Shown one piece after another: positions 46,448 to 56,138 of a stretch of 64,000 bases of DNA. Location: positions 62,001 to 126,000 of the forward strand of contig JAAFIQ010000011.1 of the NCBI GenBank assembly GCA_013298715.1, in the 5' to 3' direction. Under the pieces are notes generated by a model, which was not told where the DNA came from, did not search any database, and saw nothing but the letters and a program-made list of their open reading frames with translations. Made by a program: the position numbers and the translations under genes. How positions within the stretch are numbered: position 1 is the first letter of the stretch; each line of letters starts with the position of its first letter. Origin of the DNA: Bacteroidota bacterium. Lineage in GTDB: Bacteria > Bacteroidota > Bacteroidia > B-17B0 > Aurantibacillaceae.

Positions 46448-46652
46448 AAGAGAGTTAGTTCCTCGATAAAATCGACTTCTAATTTCCAAATACGGTTCAA
46501 TTTACTCTGTCAAATATAAGAGTATTAACTTTTCAATGCTCAATAAACGGATCAATTAAACTTTCTAAATCAATATAAAAAAAAGAAAAAACCCCTGAAA
46601 CACCAATATTATCAATGGTTTTAAACAGATTATGATTGAAAACACCGTTGTA

Positions 46653-48731
46653 CTATATTTGCTGTGGACTCAAAACTAAATTCTCTAAACCCACGGTCAT
46701 CTTAAGTTTTCCAAAATTAACAATCACTTTTGTATTGTTTATTTCTTCAACTGTTCCAATTTCACTGCCATTAAGCACTTTTACTTTACTTCCTATTTTA
46801 ATCAAAGGCTTCAAGCGTTCTATTTTTTTTTCGGCAAAACTGTCTAATTTTTTTTGTTTTTTAAGTAATTCTTGCTTTTTTGTTTCAGCAGTTATCCCAT
46901 CTATAAAACGCTTTATTACCAATTTTTTATCTTGCTTCTCATTCCAATCATTCATTAATCTTAAATAACGTTCGCCAAAACTTGCCAGCTTAGCAAGCTC
47001 AATTTTTCGATCGCGTTCGTTATTCATTTTTTCTTGCCAAGTATTAAACAGAACATTGTATTTTTCTTTGGCCATGCGTTTCAAAAACTCTTCATTTTCT
47101 ACTTGATGTATTTTATCTTCTAATAATGTTTTTTGTTGCTGGACCTCTGCCAATAAACTGCCTAATTTCAGCTTATCCGTATCTACTTTAAGTTTAGCTT
47201 TCTCAATTAAATGTTTCGGGAATCCAACCTTTTCGGCTACTTCAAACGTATAACTACTTCCTGGTTCACCTACACTTAAAACGAATCGAGGTTCAAAATT
47301 CTCGCTATCAAACAACATGCAACCATTAAATGCACCTTCTAGTTTTTCGGCTAACAATTTTACATTTCCAAAATGCGATGTTATGATTCCTTTACATTTA
47401 CTTTCCGATAAACTCTCAAAAACAGCTTCTGCTATAGCACCTCCAAGTTCAGGATCTGTGCCACTTCCAAACTCATCCATCAACACCAAACAATTTTCAT
47501 TTGCTTGGGCAATAATTTTTTTCATGCTTTTTAGCTTCGAACTGTAGGTGCTTAATTCATTTTCTATACTTTGCTCATCGCCAATATCTACCAGTATCTC
47601 TTCAAAAAAGCAAAAACTACTACTTTCATTTACAGGAATTAAAAGACCGCTTTGAAGCATTAATTGCAATAAGCCAACAGTTTTAAGTACTACTGTTTTT
47701 CCGCCAGCATTTGGTCCACTTACCAATAACAAGCGCTCGCTGGTATTTAATTTTAAATTTAATGGTATAGTTTGTTTGTTTAATTTTTTGTTTTGCAAGA
47801 ACAGCAAAGGGTGATAGGCCTTTGTAATATTTAGTTCAGCATCATCATTTATTAAAGGGAGAGTACCCTTAATATCTATTGCAAATAATGCCTTAGCTTT
47901 TACAAAGTCAACGTAAATCAATACATTTAAACCCCTTTTAATTGATTTTGAAAAAGGCTGCAAATTATTGCACAACTCGCGCAGTAAACGATTCACTTCG
48001 CGCTGCTCGTCAAAAACCAATTCGTCTATTTCATTATTCAATTGTATAACTCCACTAGGCTCTATAAATAAGGTTTTACCACTCTCACTTTTGCTATGAA
48101 TTAATCCGCCAACTTCTGTTTTATAATCTACCAGAACTGCAATAGTTCTTCTTCCATTAAAAAAACCCTCGTCATTATCTCTAACAAAACCAAGCTTTTT
48201 GGCATCATTCAAAAAATTATAAAATTTCCTATCGCTCTCTCTCCGCTTTTCGGTTATAGCTTTTCTTACTTTTTGTAATTCAAGCGAAGCGCTACTTTTT
48301 ACATTTCCTTCAAAATCTATGATGCGATTTATTTCATTCACCAAAAAATCGTTCGCCTCTACTCCATCACTCAATGCATATAAGTTTGGATAAATTGCCA
48401 ATTTCCCTTTTAAATATTTTACCAAAGTATTTATTACTTCGGTTGTTTTACAAACTTTTAAAAGTTGCCCGCCACTTAATATTCCACCGTCTAAACTTAA
48501 AATAGTTAACTCTTTTTCAACATCAAAATGCTCTACGGATGGAAAAAATAAACTAGCCGCCAAAATCGTTTTTAACTCTTGTACTTGATTCAATTCATTT
48601 TCTACATCACTAAATTTTTGCTTAGGAGTAATAGTATCACACAGCTCTATTGCTTTATTACTAAGGCATTTAGCTTTAATAAAAGAAATTACTTTATTAA
48701 ATTGTAAGTGGTTGTAAATCGAAGTATCCAA
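46653..48731 (-). CDS. MutS2-like ATPase without Smr nuclease domain
   Basis: The 692-residue protein has the MutS2 core: a helical lever region (about 1-300), then Walker A GPNAGGKTVVLKTVGLLQLM at about 340, Walker B LVLMDEFGSGTDPELGG, and ITSHFGNVKLLAE. After a coiled-coil clamp (about 530-645) it ends with a KOW-like barrel (IGSKVKVLNGSEIGTVEEI). Classic MutS2 continues with an Smr endonuclease domain; here the protein stops first. MutS2 proteins act on recombination intermediates or stalled ribosomes. The start is TTG at 48731. Some Bacteroidota have this shorter form. Confidence 0.85.
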   Translation of the reverse strand: MDTSIYNHLQFNKVISFIKAKCLSNKAIELCDTITPKQKFSDVENELNQVQELKTILAASLFFPSVEHFDVEKELTILSLDGGILSGGQLLKVCKTTEVINTLVKYLKGKLAIYPNLYALSDGVEANDFLVNEINRIIDFEGNVKSSASLELQKVRKAITEKRRESDRKFYNFLNDAKKLGFVRDNDEGFFNGRRTIAVLVDYKTEVGGLIHSKSESGKTLFIEPSGVIQLNNEIDELVFDEQREVNRLLRELCNNLQPFSKSIKRGLNVLIYVDFVKAKALFAIDIKGTLPLINDDAELNITKAYHPLLFLQNKKLNKQTIPLNLKLNTSERLLLVSGPNAGGKTVVLKTVGLLQLMLQSGLLIPVNESSSFCFFEEILVDIGDEQSIENELSTYSSKLKSMKKIIAQANENCLVLMDEFGSGTDPELGGAIAEAVFESLSESKCKGIITSHFGNVKLLAEKLEGAFNGCMLFDSENFEPRFVLSVGEPGSSYTFEVAEKVGFPKHLIEKAKLKVDTDKLKLGSLLAEVQQQKTLLEDKIHQVENEEFLKRMAKEKYNVLFNTWQEKMNNERDRKIELAKLASFGERYLRLMNDWNEKQDKKLVIKRFIDGITAETKKQELLKKQKKLDSFAEKKIERLKPLIKIGSKVKVLNGSEIGTVEEINNTKVIVNFGKLKMTVGLENLVLSPQQI

Positions 48732-48865
48732 AATTTTAAGTATTTAAGGTCTTTTTATTAGTCATAATTATATACTTGGGATTGAATTATGCAAATTATT
48801 TGCAAAATTAATTGTTTTGTTGATTCCATTTTAAATTATATTTTTATAAGCGTATTTAAAAAATA

Positions 48866-50593
48866 ATGAAAACAGAATTAATCTCTAAATTAGAAGAACT
48901 GCTAACAAAAGAAGCAGGTGATGTTGCAAACGATGTGCATACTTTACAAAAAGAGTATAAGAAAATTTGGACAATTGAATTTGAAAAAGCCAAACAACAA
49001 TTTATAAACGACGGTGGTAAAGCAAAAGAATTTGAGTATGCCAAACAGCCCGAGGATACTAAGTTTGAGGAGCTACTCGATAAATTTACGCAACTAAAAA
49101 AAGAATGGGATATTAAAATTGCAGCCGACCAAGCAAAAAATTTAATCATACGCTTAGAAATAATTGCAAAAATTAAAGATTTGTGCCAAGTAAGTGAAAA
49201 CGTTGGTGCAGCTGTAAAAATGTTGCAAGATTTACAAACAAAATGGAAGGAAACTGGAGCGGTATCTACACATAAATACAAAGAGATACAAGCTGACTAC
49301 AGCAAAGCTGTTGAAGAGTTTTATTACAACTTGAAAATTTTTAGAGATTTACAAGAACACGATTTAAAGAAAAATTTTGAACTAAAAACTGAATTGATTT
49401 CAAAATTACAAAACTTGCAACAACAAGAAAATATTAAGGAGGCTGAGCGCTTAATTAAAGTTTATAGAAATGAGTGGGAAGAAATTGGACCTGTGCCAAA
49501 TGAAAAGTGGGAAGCCTTAAAAGCTGAATACCGAGCGGCTTTAGATGAAACCTACACAAAAATAAAACAACATTATAAAGGGATAGAAGACCAAAAAGAA
49601 AATAATTTACAAAGTAAATTGGGGCTAATAGAAAAAGCCAAAGAACTTGTGAATGCAGCTACATCAGCAGAAAACATTAAATGGAACGAAGCAACGGAAC
49701 AATTAATTGCTTTGCAAACAGAGTGGAAAAATACTGGAAGAACTACCGAAAAAGAAAATGAAAAAATTTGGGCAGAATTTAGAACAATTTGTGATGGTTT
49801 TTTTGAAAAGAAAAAAGAATTTTTTGCACAACTAAACGAAAAATTTGCTGCAAACAGAAAAATAAAATCTGAATTAATTAGTAAAGCAGAAGCCTTACAA
49901 ACCAATACAGATTGGCAAAAAACAACAGCTGACTTAATTAAATTACAAGAAACTTGGAAAAAATATCCAAGTAATGGCGATAAAGAAGAACCAAAATTAT
50001 TTACCAAATTTAGAAAAGCGTGTAATACTTTTTTTGATGCGAAAAAAGCTTATTACGAAAACTTAGACGCCAGTTACGAAGGCAATTTAATTCAAAAAGA
50101 AGAGTTACTTGCTAACTTAACTAATTTTGAATTAAGTGCAGATAGCAAAGATAATTTTGAAAAACTAAAAGCATTTGCAGCGAGTTTTAACGCAGCAGGA
50201 ATGGTACCTTTAAAAGATAAAAAACGGGTGAACGATGCGTTTTATGGCAAATTAGATGAATTATACGAAAAATTAAATTTAGATAAACAAGAAAAAGCAA
50301 ACTTGCAATACAAAACAAAATTAGAACGTTTTGTAGCGTCTGAAAATGCTTATGATTTATTAAGAAAAGAAGGCGATTACTTAAAAAAGATTACCGACGA
50401 AATTAATAACAACATACGTACTTACGAAAACAATTTAGGATTCTTTAAAAACAGTAAAGGCAGCAATGCATTTATGCAAGAAATAGAAGCAAAAATTGAT
50501 TCAGAAAAAAACAAATTAGCAGAATTAAATGCAAAAAGAAAATCAGTGTCGGAAGAGTTAGCAAAGCTAAGAGAAGCTATGCCTACAAAATAA
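48866..50593 (+). CDS. DUF349 repeat protein
   Basis: The 575-residue, very charged, helical protein has successive DUF349 units of about 70 residues, each with an LQ-x-x-WKxxG or EWxxxGPVP-like turn (LQTKWKETGAVSTHKYKEI, YRNEWEEIGPVPNEKWEAL, LQTEWKNTGRTTEKENEKI, LQETWKKYPSN). A coiled-coil tail (about 460-575) ends it. There is no signal peptide, so it is cytoplasmic. The family's role is unknown to me; it is widespread in Bacteroidota and probably an elongated scaffold. It appears monocistronic and is divergent from the MutS2-like gene. Confidence 0.85.
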   Translation: MKTELISKLEELLTKEAGDVANDVHTLQKEYKKIWTIEFEKAKQQFINDGGKAKEFEYAKQPEDTKFEELLDKFTQLKKEWDIKIAADQAKNLIIRLEIIAKIKDLCQVSENVGAAVKMLQDLQTKWKETGAVSTHKYKEIQADYSKAVEEFYYNLKIFRDLQEHDLKKNFELKTELISKLQNLQQQENIKEAERLIKVYRNEWEEIGPVPNEKWEALKAEYRAALDETYTKIKQHYKGIEDQKENNLQSKLGLIEKAKELVNAATSAENIKWNEATEQLIALQTEWKNTGRTTEKENEKIWAEFRTICDGFFEKKKEFFAQLNEKFAANRKIKSELISKAEALQTNTDWQKTTADLIKLQETWKKYPSNGDKEEPKLFTKFRKACNTFFDAKKAYYENLDASYEGNLIQKEELLANLTNFELSADSKDNFEKLKAFAASFNAAGMVPLKDKKRVNDAFYGKLDELYEKLNLDKQEKANLQYKTKLERFVASENAYDLLRKEGDYLKKITDEINNNIRTYENNLGFFKNSKGSNAFMQEIEAKIDSEKNKLAELNAKRKSVSEELAKLREAMPTK

Positions 50594-50679
50594 ATTTAAC
50601 TTGTTCTAGATTTGATTCTGGTAATGACTATAAAGTTTGTTAGATTAAAAATAAATATAAAGCTTTTTTTAGAAATCAG

Positions 50680-51117
50680 ATGACAAGAAATTTTTTAGTA
50701 GTAAAATGCATTTTTATTTAAATGTTTTATCCTTTCCTAAATTACGGTCAAGTTAATACAAAAATTAATAAAGTCAATGCTCAATTTTTATTGAACTCTG
50801 ATTTAGATAATGGTTGGTATATGAAATTGAACAAAAATAAAACCTATCAATATAAACACTGGAATGGTTTTTTAGATGATAGCTATGTACTTGACGAAGG
50901 AAAATATGCAATTGTCGGTGATAAAATTACTTTTTTTTCTTTAAAAGGTGACAGTTCGTTTCATAATAAAACAAATTATATCAAAGTCATTAATAAAGGA
51001 GACAGATTAACCCCAATTGGAAGAGTTTTTAAATTTGAAATCAAAAAATTATTCAAGAGACAAATTATTTATTATTCCTACGACCCAATTTTATTAGAGT
51101 ATCCACCAAAATTCTAA
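50680..51117 (+). pseudogene. Small secreted-type protein with in-frame stop in its signal peptide
   Basis: The intact frame runs from the ATG at 50722 for 131 residues, beginning MFYPFLNYGQVNTKIN. In the same frame 42 bases upstream lies an ATG giving MTRNFLVVKCIFI, then TAA at 50719-50721. Joined, the two form a normal signal peptide ending NYGQ, so the stop probably breaks the export signal. The mature part (LDNGWYMKLNKNKTYQYKHW, EGKYAIVGDKITFFSLKG) is strand-rich and of unknown function. Translation from 50722 could still make a shorter, poorly exported protein. Pseudogene status is inferred. Confidence 0.55.
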
Positions 51118-51230
51118 CGTTTTAAAAATTGGAGCTAACAACAATAAGAATATTTTTCACAAGTTAATTACCAAAAGTTAATCGTTATTCACTAAAAGAA
51201 GCTGCCTGCATAGAAAGTGTTAAAATCAGC

Positions 51231-51238
51231 TATATTTG
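51231..51238 (+). promoter_or_regulatory. -7 promoter element TATATTTG of the hutG gene
   Basis: This exact TAnnTTTG match lies 8 bases before the GTG I chose as start. It overlaps the longer frame from 51217 and so argues against that upstream start. Confidence 0.5.
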
Positions 51239-51246
51239 CAGTTATT

Positions 51247-52278
51247 GTGAAACATTACATCCAAGAAATAAATTTAGCTGATTTAGTAAGAAAACGTGGC
51301 GGTGAGGTTAAACTTGGTGAACAAATTATTCCTTTAAATTTCTCAAGTTTAGAATCAGATTTTTTAACCCATCCCGCACAATTTTTAATTATTGGAATAC
51401 CCGAAGATATTGGCGTTAGAGCCAACTACGGGCGTGGAGGTGCAAACACAGCATTTAAACCTGCTTTAGAAAGTTTTTTAAATCAACAAGCAAATGATTT
51501 TTTAAACGGTAACACCATTGCAGTTTTAGGTGAAATAAAAACAACTGATTTACAAAATCAATCTGAAAAATTAAATCCTAAAAACAAAACAGATTTAGAA
51601 GAATTAAGAAGACTAACCGCAGTTCTAGATGAGCGTGTTTGTGCTGTTGTTCAGCTTATTATTGCTAATAACAAAACACCAATAATAATAGGAGGAGGTC
51701 ATAATAATGCCTACGGCAATATTAAAGGAAGTAGCCTAGCTCTTGGCGCAAAAATAAATGTTGTTAACTGCGATCCGCATTTAGATTTTAGAGATACCAA
51801 TGAAGGAAGGCACAGCGGCAATGGCTTTAGCTACGCTTTTAACGAAAGTTATTTAGATAAGTATTCTGTTTTTGCAATGCACGAGCAATATAATAACCAA
51901 TACGCACTGAACCAATTTAAACACTATGCTGAACAACTTTATTTTTCTACTTACGAATCAATTTTTGTAAGAGAAAGTATTGATTTTAAAACGGCGCTCG
52001 CAAATAACATTGGCTTTGTAAAAAATAATTTTTGTGGTGTTGAACTAGATTTAGATGCAATTACTAATGTTCCAACAAGTGCTAAAACAAGCAGCGGCCT
52101 CTCGCCAATTCAAGCACGCCAATTCGTTTATAAATGCGCAAAAAACTTAAATGCCATTTATTTACACATTGCCGAAGGCGCACCAATTCTATCTCACATA
52201 AAAGCCGATAATAAAACCGGGAAATTAATTGCGTACCTTATGAGTGATTTTATTAAAGGCAAATTAAACGTTGAGTAA
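51247..52278 (+). CDS. hutG: Formimidoylglutamase (arginase/ureohydrolase family)
   Basis: From the GTG at 51247 the protein is 343 residues (MKHYIQEINLADL); a frame from 51217 crosses the probable promoter. Ureohydrolase metal motifs are visible: GGGHNNAYGN, NCDPHLDFRD and ELDLDAITNVP, which supply His and Asp ligands for two manganese ions. Formimidoylglutamase splits formimidoyl-glutamate to glutamate and formamide in histidine breakdown. No other hut gene is nearby, so agmatinase or arginase activity cannot be excluded. Its end overlaps the next start by 8 bases. Confidence 0.82.
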   Translation: MKHYIQEINLADLVRKRGGEVKLGEQIIPLNFSSLESDFLTHPAQFLIIGIPEDIGVRANYGRGGANTAFKPALESFLNQQANDFLNGNTIAVLGEIKTTDLQNQSEKLNPKNKTDLEELRRLTAVLDERVCAVVQLIIANNKTPIIIGGGHNNAYGNIKGSSLALGAKINVVNCDPHLDFRDTNEGRHSGNGFSYAFNESYLDKYSVFAMHEQYNNQYALNQFKHYAEQLYFSTYESIFVRESIDFKTALANNIGFVKNNFCGVELDLDAITNVPTSAKTSSGLSPIQARQFVYKCAKNLNAIYLHIAEGAPILSHIKADNKTGKLIAYLMSDFIKGKLNVE

Positions 52279-53728
52279 TAGTAGCAAATATTTTTTTAGA
52301 GCCTTAGGTCCAATGTTGGCTCTACTAATTTGGAATTTTGTTGAACTGGATACAAGTAACAAACAAGTTAGTTTAATGGCTGGCATTGCTGTTTGGATGT
52401 GTATTTGGTGGTTTAGCGAAGCTGTTAGTTTGGCCGTTACAGCATTAATTCCTGTGTTAATGTTACCTGTACTAGGAATTGCAGATTGCAAAAACGTATC
52501 GCAGCAATATACAGATAGCATTATTTTTTTATTTATTGGTGGCTTTATGCTTGCCTTTGCAATAGAAAAATGGCATTTACACAAACGCATCGCATTAAAA
52601 ATTTTATCAGTAGTTGGTACAAAACCTGGTACAATTTTATTTGGTACAATGCTTGGTACATTCCTCATAAGTAATTGGATAAGTAACACAGCCACAACCA
52701 TGATGTTATTTAGTGCCGTATTTGCGCTTATTCAAGAAACTAAAAAATATATTACTAAAAACGAATTAAAATTTGCATCGGCAATGTTGTTGGGTTTGGC
52801 GTTTGCTGCAACCATTGGCGGTATGGCAACACCAGTAGGTACACCACCAAACATGTATTTTTTTAAAGCCTATAAAGAAGCGTTTCCTTTAAACAATGAT
52901 TTAACATTTTTAAGCTGGAGTAAAATTGGCTATCCAATTTCTTTAACGCTCTTATTATGCACCTACACCGTTCTCTTTTTATATTTCTTAAAAAACAAAG
53001 TTGAAATAACCATTCACAAAAACTTTTTTAAAGAAGAATTTAAAAAACTTGGTAAAATGAGTTATGAAGAAAAATGGGTATTCGGGATTTTTGTTTCGTG
53101 TATAATTTTATGGTTTACTAGGAGCGATATTCTAATTGGTAGCTTTACATTTAAAGGATGGAATTCAATTTTTACAAACCCAAAATTTGTTGATGATGCT
53201 TTAGTGGCTTTGGTTGCAGCATTGTTACTCTTTTTAATTCCAAGTAAACAAAACAAAAACGAATCTCTGTTGGAATGGGAAGATGCAAAAAAATTGCGTT
53301 ACGATATTATATTAATGTTTGGTAGCGGTTTTGCTTTAGCTTATGGCTTTGAAGTATCTGGTTTAAGCCAATGGTTGGCAGGCAGTTTGGCTGTATTAAA
53401 AGGTGTTCCGCCAATTTTAATAATTGTAGGTATTTGTTGCGTTGTAACACTTATTAGCGAATTTGCATCAAATATTGCCAGTATACAATTGGCAATTCCT
53501 GTTATGATTGCTTTACAAAAAGAATTACAAGTGGCACCTTTATTCTTAATGATACCAGCTACTTTCGCTGCATCGCTAGGCTTCATGTTACCGGTAGCAA
53601 CCGCAGCTAACACAATTGTTTTCGGAACTAAACAAATAGAGATAAAAGACATGCTTAAAGTAGGTTTAGTTTTAGACGTTATTGGTATTGTAATTATTAC
53701 ATTGCTTTGTTACTTATTTTTAGCTTAA
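52271..53728 (+). CDS. SLC13 (DASS) family sodium-coupled anion transporter
   Basis: The 485-residue protein has about twelve hydrophobic helices. The SLC13 signatures are SNWISNTATTMMLFSAVF (SNT motif, first site) and LISEFASNIASIQLAIPVMI (second SN-containing site). GGMATPVGTPPNMYFFKAY and LPVATAANTIVFGTKQIEIK are also family blocks. The family imports dicarboxylates, citrate or sulfate with sodium; which one is not predictable. It starts with TTG at 52271, overlapping the hutG stop, so the two genes are translationally coupled. Confidence 0.9.
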   Translation: MSNSSKYFFRALGPMLALLIWNFVELDTSNKQVSLMAGIAVWMCIWWFSEAVSLAVTALIPVLMLPVLGIADCKNVSQQYTDSIIFLFIGGFMLAFAIEKWHLHKRIALKILSVVGTKPGTILFGTMLGTFLISNWISNTATTMMLFSAVFALIQETKKYITKNELKFASAMLLGLAFAATIGGMATPVGTPPNMYFFKAYKEAFPLNNDLTFLSWSKIGYPISLTLLLCTYTVLFLYFLKNKVEITIHKNFFKEEFKKLGKMSYEEKWVFGIFVSCIILWFTRSDILIGSFTFKGWNSIFTNPKFVDDALVALVAALLLFLIPSKQNKNESLLEWEDAKKLRYDIILMFGSGFALAYGFEVSGLSQWLAGSLAVLKGVPPILIIVGICCVVTLISEFASNIASIQLAIPVMIALQKELQVAPLFLMIPATFAASLGFMLPVATAANTIVFGTKQIEIKDMLKVGLVLDVIGIVIITLLCYLFLA

Positions 53729-54345
53729 GACTAAACATCATACGAATACATTTATTTTCTTCAAAAAAATCAGATAGTTATAACAATCTCAAAAGGTTAT
53801 CCTATTTTCTTTACTTCAAAAGCTATATGCTAAATCTTACAGAAAAAAATTGCTAGACTGTAAAAAGAAAGATTTCAAAAAAAGCTAAACCTTGTTTGGA
53901 CGGTATAAGTCGATTTTATCGACGAGCTAGCTGTCTTAATACGGATAATCCCGATTTAGCAACTGTTAATACCAAATATACATAATATATAGCCCAATCT
54001 CGTGCGAAAATTTCCAATTCTACTTCGTGGAAATACTCGACGTAGCTTTGGCTATGCCTGCGTTTTCCGCCTCATATAATTGAAAATTTTCTTGCAGATT
54101 TTTGGACTATATATTATGTACATTTGGTATAAGATTTCTCACAAAGAATTTTTCTGGAAATCCTTACTGTGGCTTAATTGCAGAAAGTTTTTTTTTGAAC
54201 AGTCTGTTTAATGTTAAAAAAAAAAAGCCAACCAAACACCTAATTCATAAACAGCACTCTTACTCCTAACTGAATATTAAAAACGTGGTGTAATTTATAG
54301 TTTGCGGTAGGGTACTTTTTAATATTATTTTCTATCTTTAACTTA
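53729..54345. other. Non-coding region with second MITE-like element
   Basis: The 617-base gap holds AT-rich sequence, a palindromic 16-bp stretch at 53908-53923 shared with 46463-46478, the 160-bp element, and about 215 bases of upstream sequence for the next gene. No gene is evident. Confidence 0.65.
53970..54129 (+). mobile_element. MITE-like palindromic element, second family (160 bp)
   Basis: The 23-bp ends TACCAAATATACATAATATATAG (in two 11-12 base halves) and its inverted copy at 54107-54129 differ at one position. Inner segments GCGAAAATTTCC and GAAAATTTTCTTGC are also roughly inverted, so most of the element could fold on itself. It has no reading frame. There is only one copy in the window, so its mobility is inferred from structure. 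Confidence 0.65.
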
Positions 54346-55686
54346 ATGAAATTCAAATCTACTTTTCATTTAATTGTTTTAATGCTTTGCATTTTTAATT
54401 CTAATTTCTTATTATCTCAACGATTAGTTACCCTAACCCGTAAACTTGAAGTTCGATGCCCTACCATAGCATTTAACACAAATGTTTGTAGTTTCAATTA
54501 CCTTGTTCCGGCTGATAGGAGAGGGAAACAAAGCATTGTGAGTTATAGTTATTCTCTTAAACCCAATCAAGTAATTAAAACAGCAACAAACGAATTTTAT
54601 CTTAGTTGGAAAAATATAGGCGTAGCAGACTTAAACAAAAATGATTTGGCAGCAACTATTAAAATTAAAATTTTTATGTACGATTTAAATACGGCTAAGA
54701 AAAATCCAATAATTGATAAAGAAGATTTAGATACTTTAAATTATTTAAAGGAAGAAGAAAATTTGAGAATTTCTGCAAAAAATATACAAGAAGCAGCAAA
54801 AACACTAAAGGGAAATGATAGGGAAGAAATAGCTAAAAACATTTTTAATTATGTGGATGAACATTTAGACTACAAAATATTTTTTGACCAAGATAGAGGC
54901 GCTAAAAAAGCATTAAAATCGGGGCTTGGAGATTGCACCGAGTACTCCGAATTAATGGTAACCTTGTGCCGTGCAAAAAAAATACCAGCAAGAATCGTTA
55001 TGGGACTGGTTATATATACCGCAGATACCTTGGAGCGCCATAACTGGGTCGAAGTTTTTTTCCCGCAATATGGCTGGGTAGCTTTTGATCCTACTTGGGC
55101 CGATGGTCCCAACGCTAATACCACTTTTTACAAAATGTTAAATAACTATATTCAACTAAGTTATAGAAGGTTTTTTAGTGAACTTACAGTAAAGTGTAAT
55201 GTTGATGGAATTCCTTTAACGTATAAGTACATCGACACATATAAAGACGAGTTGGGCAATATTAAAGCAAATAAAACTACAAAGTTGGGTAATGAAATGT
55301 ACACTGCTTATTCAAACCTCGAAAACGAAAAGGCACTGAAACTAATTGATTCTTTAATAAAATCAGACCCTGAAAACGCTCTAACTTGGAGCCTTAAAGG
55401 TGTTGTATTGGCACGTCTTAATAATTTTGAAAAAGGTTTAGAAGCTTTAATAACCGCAGAAAAGTTTATAAGTAGTAAGGTTGAAGAATACTCAATAATG
55501 TTTGCCTACAGTAATTTTTATGCATTGAAAAACGATAGTGAAAAGAGCTTAGAAAGTTTAAAAATTGCAGTTGAGTTAGGCTTTAAAAAATATGACAAAA
55601 TTGAATCCGACTCTGATTTTACAAAATTAAAAGACTATAAACCACTATGGGATTATTTAAAAACATTAAACGAAAACCCTAAATGA
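54346..55686 (+). CDS. Secreted transglutaminase-like protein with C-terminal TPR-like repeats
   Basis: The 446-residue protein has a signal peptide (LIVLMLCIFNSNFLLSQ). An N-terminal strand-rich domain (20-150) precedes a transglutaminase-like papain fold (about 150-270), whose triad is visible: Cys in GLGDCTEYSELMVTLC, His in ERHNWVEVFF, and Asp in WVAFDPTWADG. Residues 315-440 look like TPR pairs (ALTWSLKGVVLARLNNFEKG). It is probably periplasmic or surface-located; the reaction could be peptide cleavage or crosslinking. The next gene overlaps its stop by 4 bases. Confidence 0.8.
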   Translation: MKFKSTFHLIVLMLCIFNSNFLLSQRLVTLTRKLEVRCPTIAFNTNVCSFNYLVPADRRGKQSIVSYSYSLKPNQVIKTATNEFYLSWKNIGVADLNKNDLAATIKIKIFMYDLNTAKKNPIIDKEDLDTLNYLKEEENLRISAKNIQEAAKTLKGNDREEIAKNIFNYVDEHLDYKIFFDQDRGAKKALKSGLGDCTEYSELMVTLCRAKKIPARIVMGLVIYTADTLERHNWVEVFFPQYGWVAFDPTWADGPNANTTFYKMLNNYIQLSYRRFFSELTVKCNVDGIPLTYKYIDTYKDELGNIKANKTTKLGNEMYTAYSNLENEKALKLIDSLIKSDPENALTWSLKGVVLARLNNFEKGLEALITAEKFISSKVEEYSIMFAYSNFYALKNDSEKSLESLKIAVELGFKKYDKIESDSDFTKLKDYKPLWDYLKTLNENPK

Positions 55687-55979
55687 AAACTACTTTTTTT
55701 ATTATAGGTTTCATTTTGTTTACACTTGTTTCATATGCTCAGAAAAATCAGTTTAAGCCTTTTTCGATTAATTTTTCGCTATTTCAATCTAATATACAAC
55801 ATACGTTTCTTAATTCAGCTTTTAGTGATAGCTTTACTGCTATGCTACCAATGTTTTACAAACCTCAAAAATTACTCATGTTTTGCCAATTAGAAGCTAA
55901 CCTTCACAAACGACTTCATGTTTGGATGGTTTTTAGAATTGGAAATGATGAAAATTACAAGAAACTTAATAAGAAGTAA
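55683..55979 (+). CDS. Small secreted protein of unknown function
   Basis: The 98-residue protein starts with a signal peptide (TTFFIIGFILFTLVSYAQ) and has no motif I recognise. Its ATG overlaps the stop of the transglutaminase-like gene (ATGA-type overlap), which implies translational coupling and a shared job, perhaps as a partner or substrate. LANLHKRLHVWMVFRIGN-like hydrophobic sequence near the end hints at a compact fold. Two cysteines or more would be needed for a disulfide; only one is evident. Confidence 0.55.
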   Translation: MKTTFFIIGFILFTLVSYAQKNQFKPFSINFSLFQSNIQHTFLNSAFSDSFTAMLPMFYKPQKLLMFCQLEANLHKRLHVWMVFRIGNDENYKKLNKK

Positions 55980-56138
55980 TTATGATAAGGATGATTAACT
56001 AGTTGTAATTTGAACCACCATATATATTTCTCAAAAAAAATTCAAAAACTACCCTAAAAAAGGTATTTAATCCTTAAATTAGTACCGCAAAAATTAAATT
56101 AACTAAATCTTAAATAACAACTCTTAAATCTAAAATTT

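Larger units (their letters stand above)
46094..46652. other. Non-coding region holding a terminator and a MITE-like element
   Basis: The 559-base gap holds the terminator, a 24-bp direct repeat, the 243-bp inverted-repeat element, the second direct repeat, and then about 200 AT-rich bases. A 16-bp palindromic stretch at 46463-46478 recurs elsewhere. No gene is evident. Confidence 0.7.
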
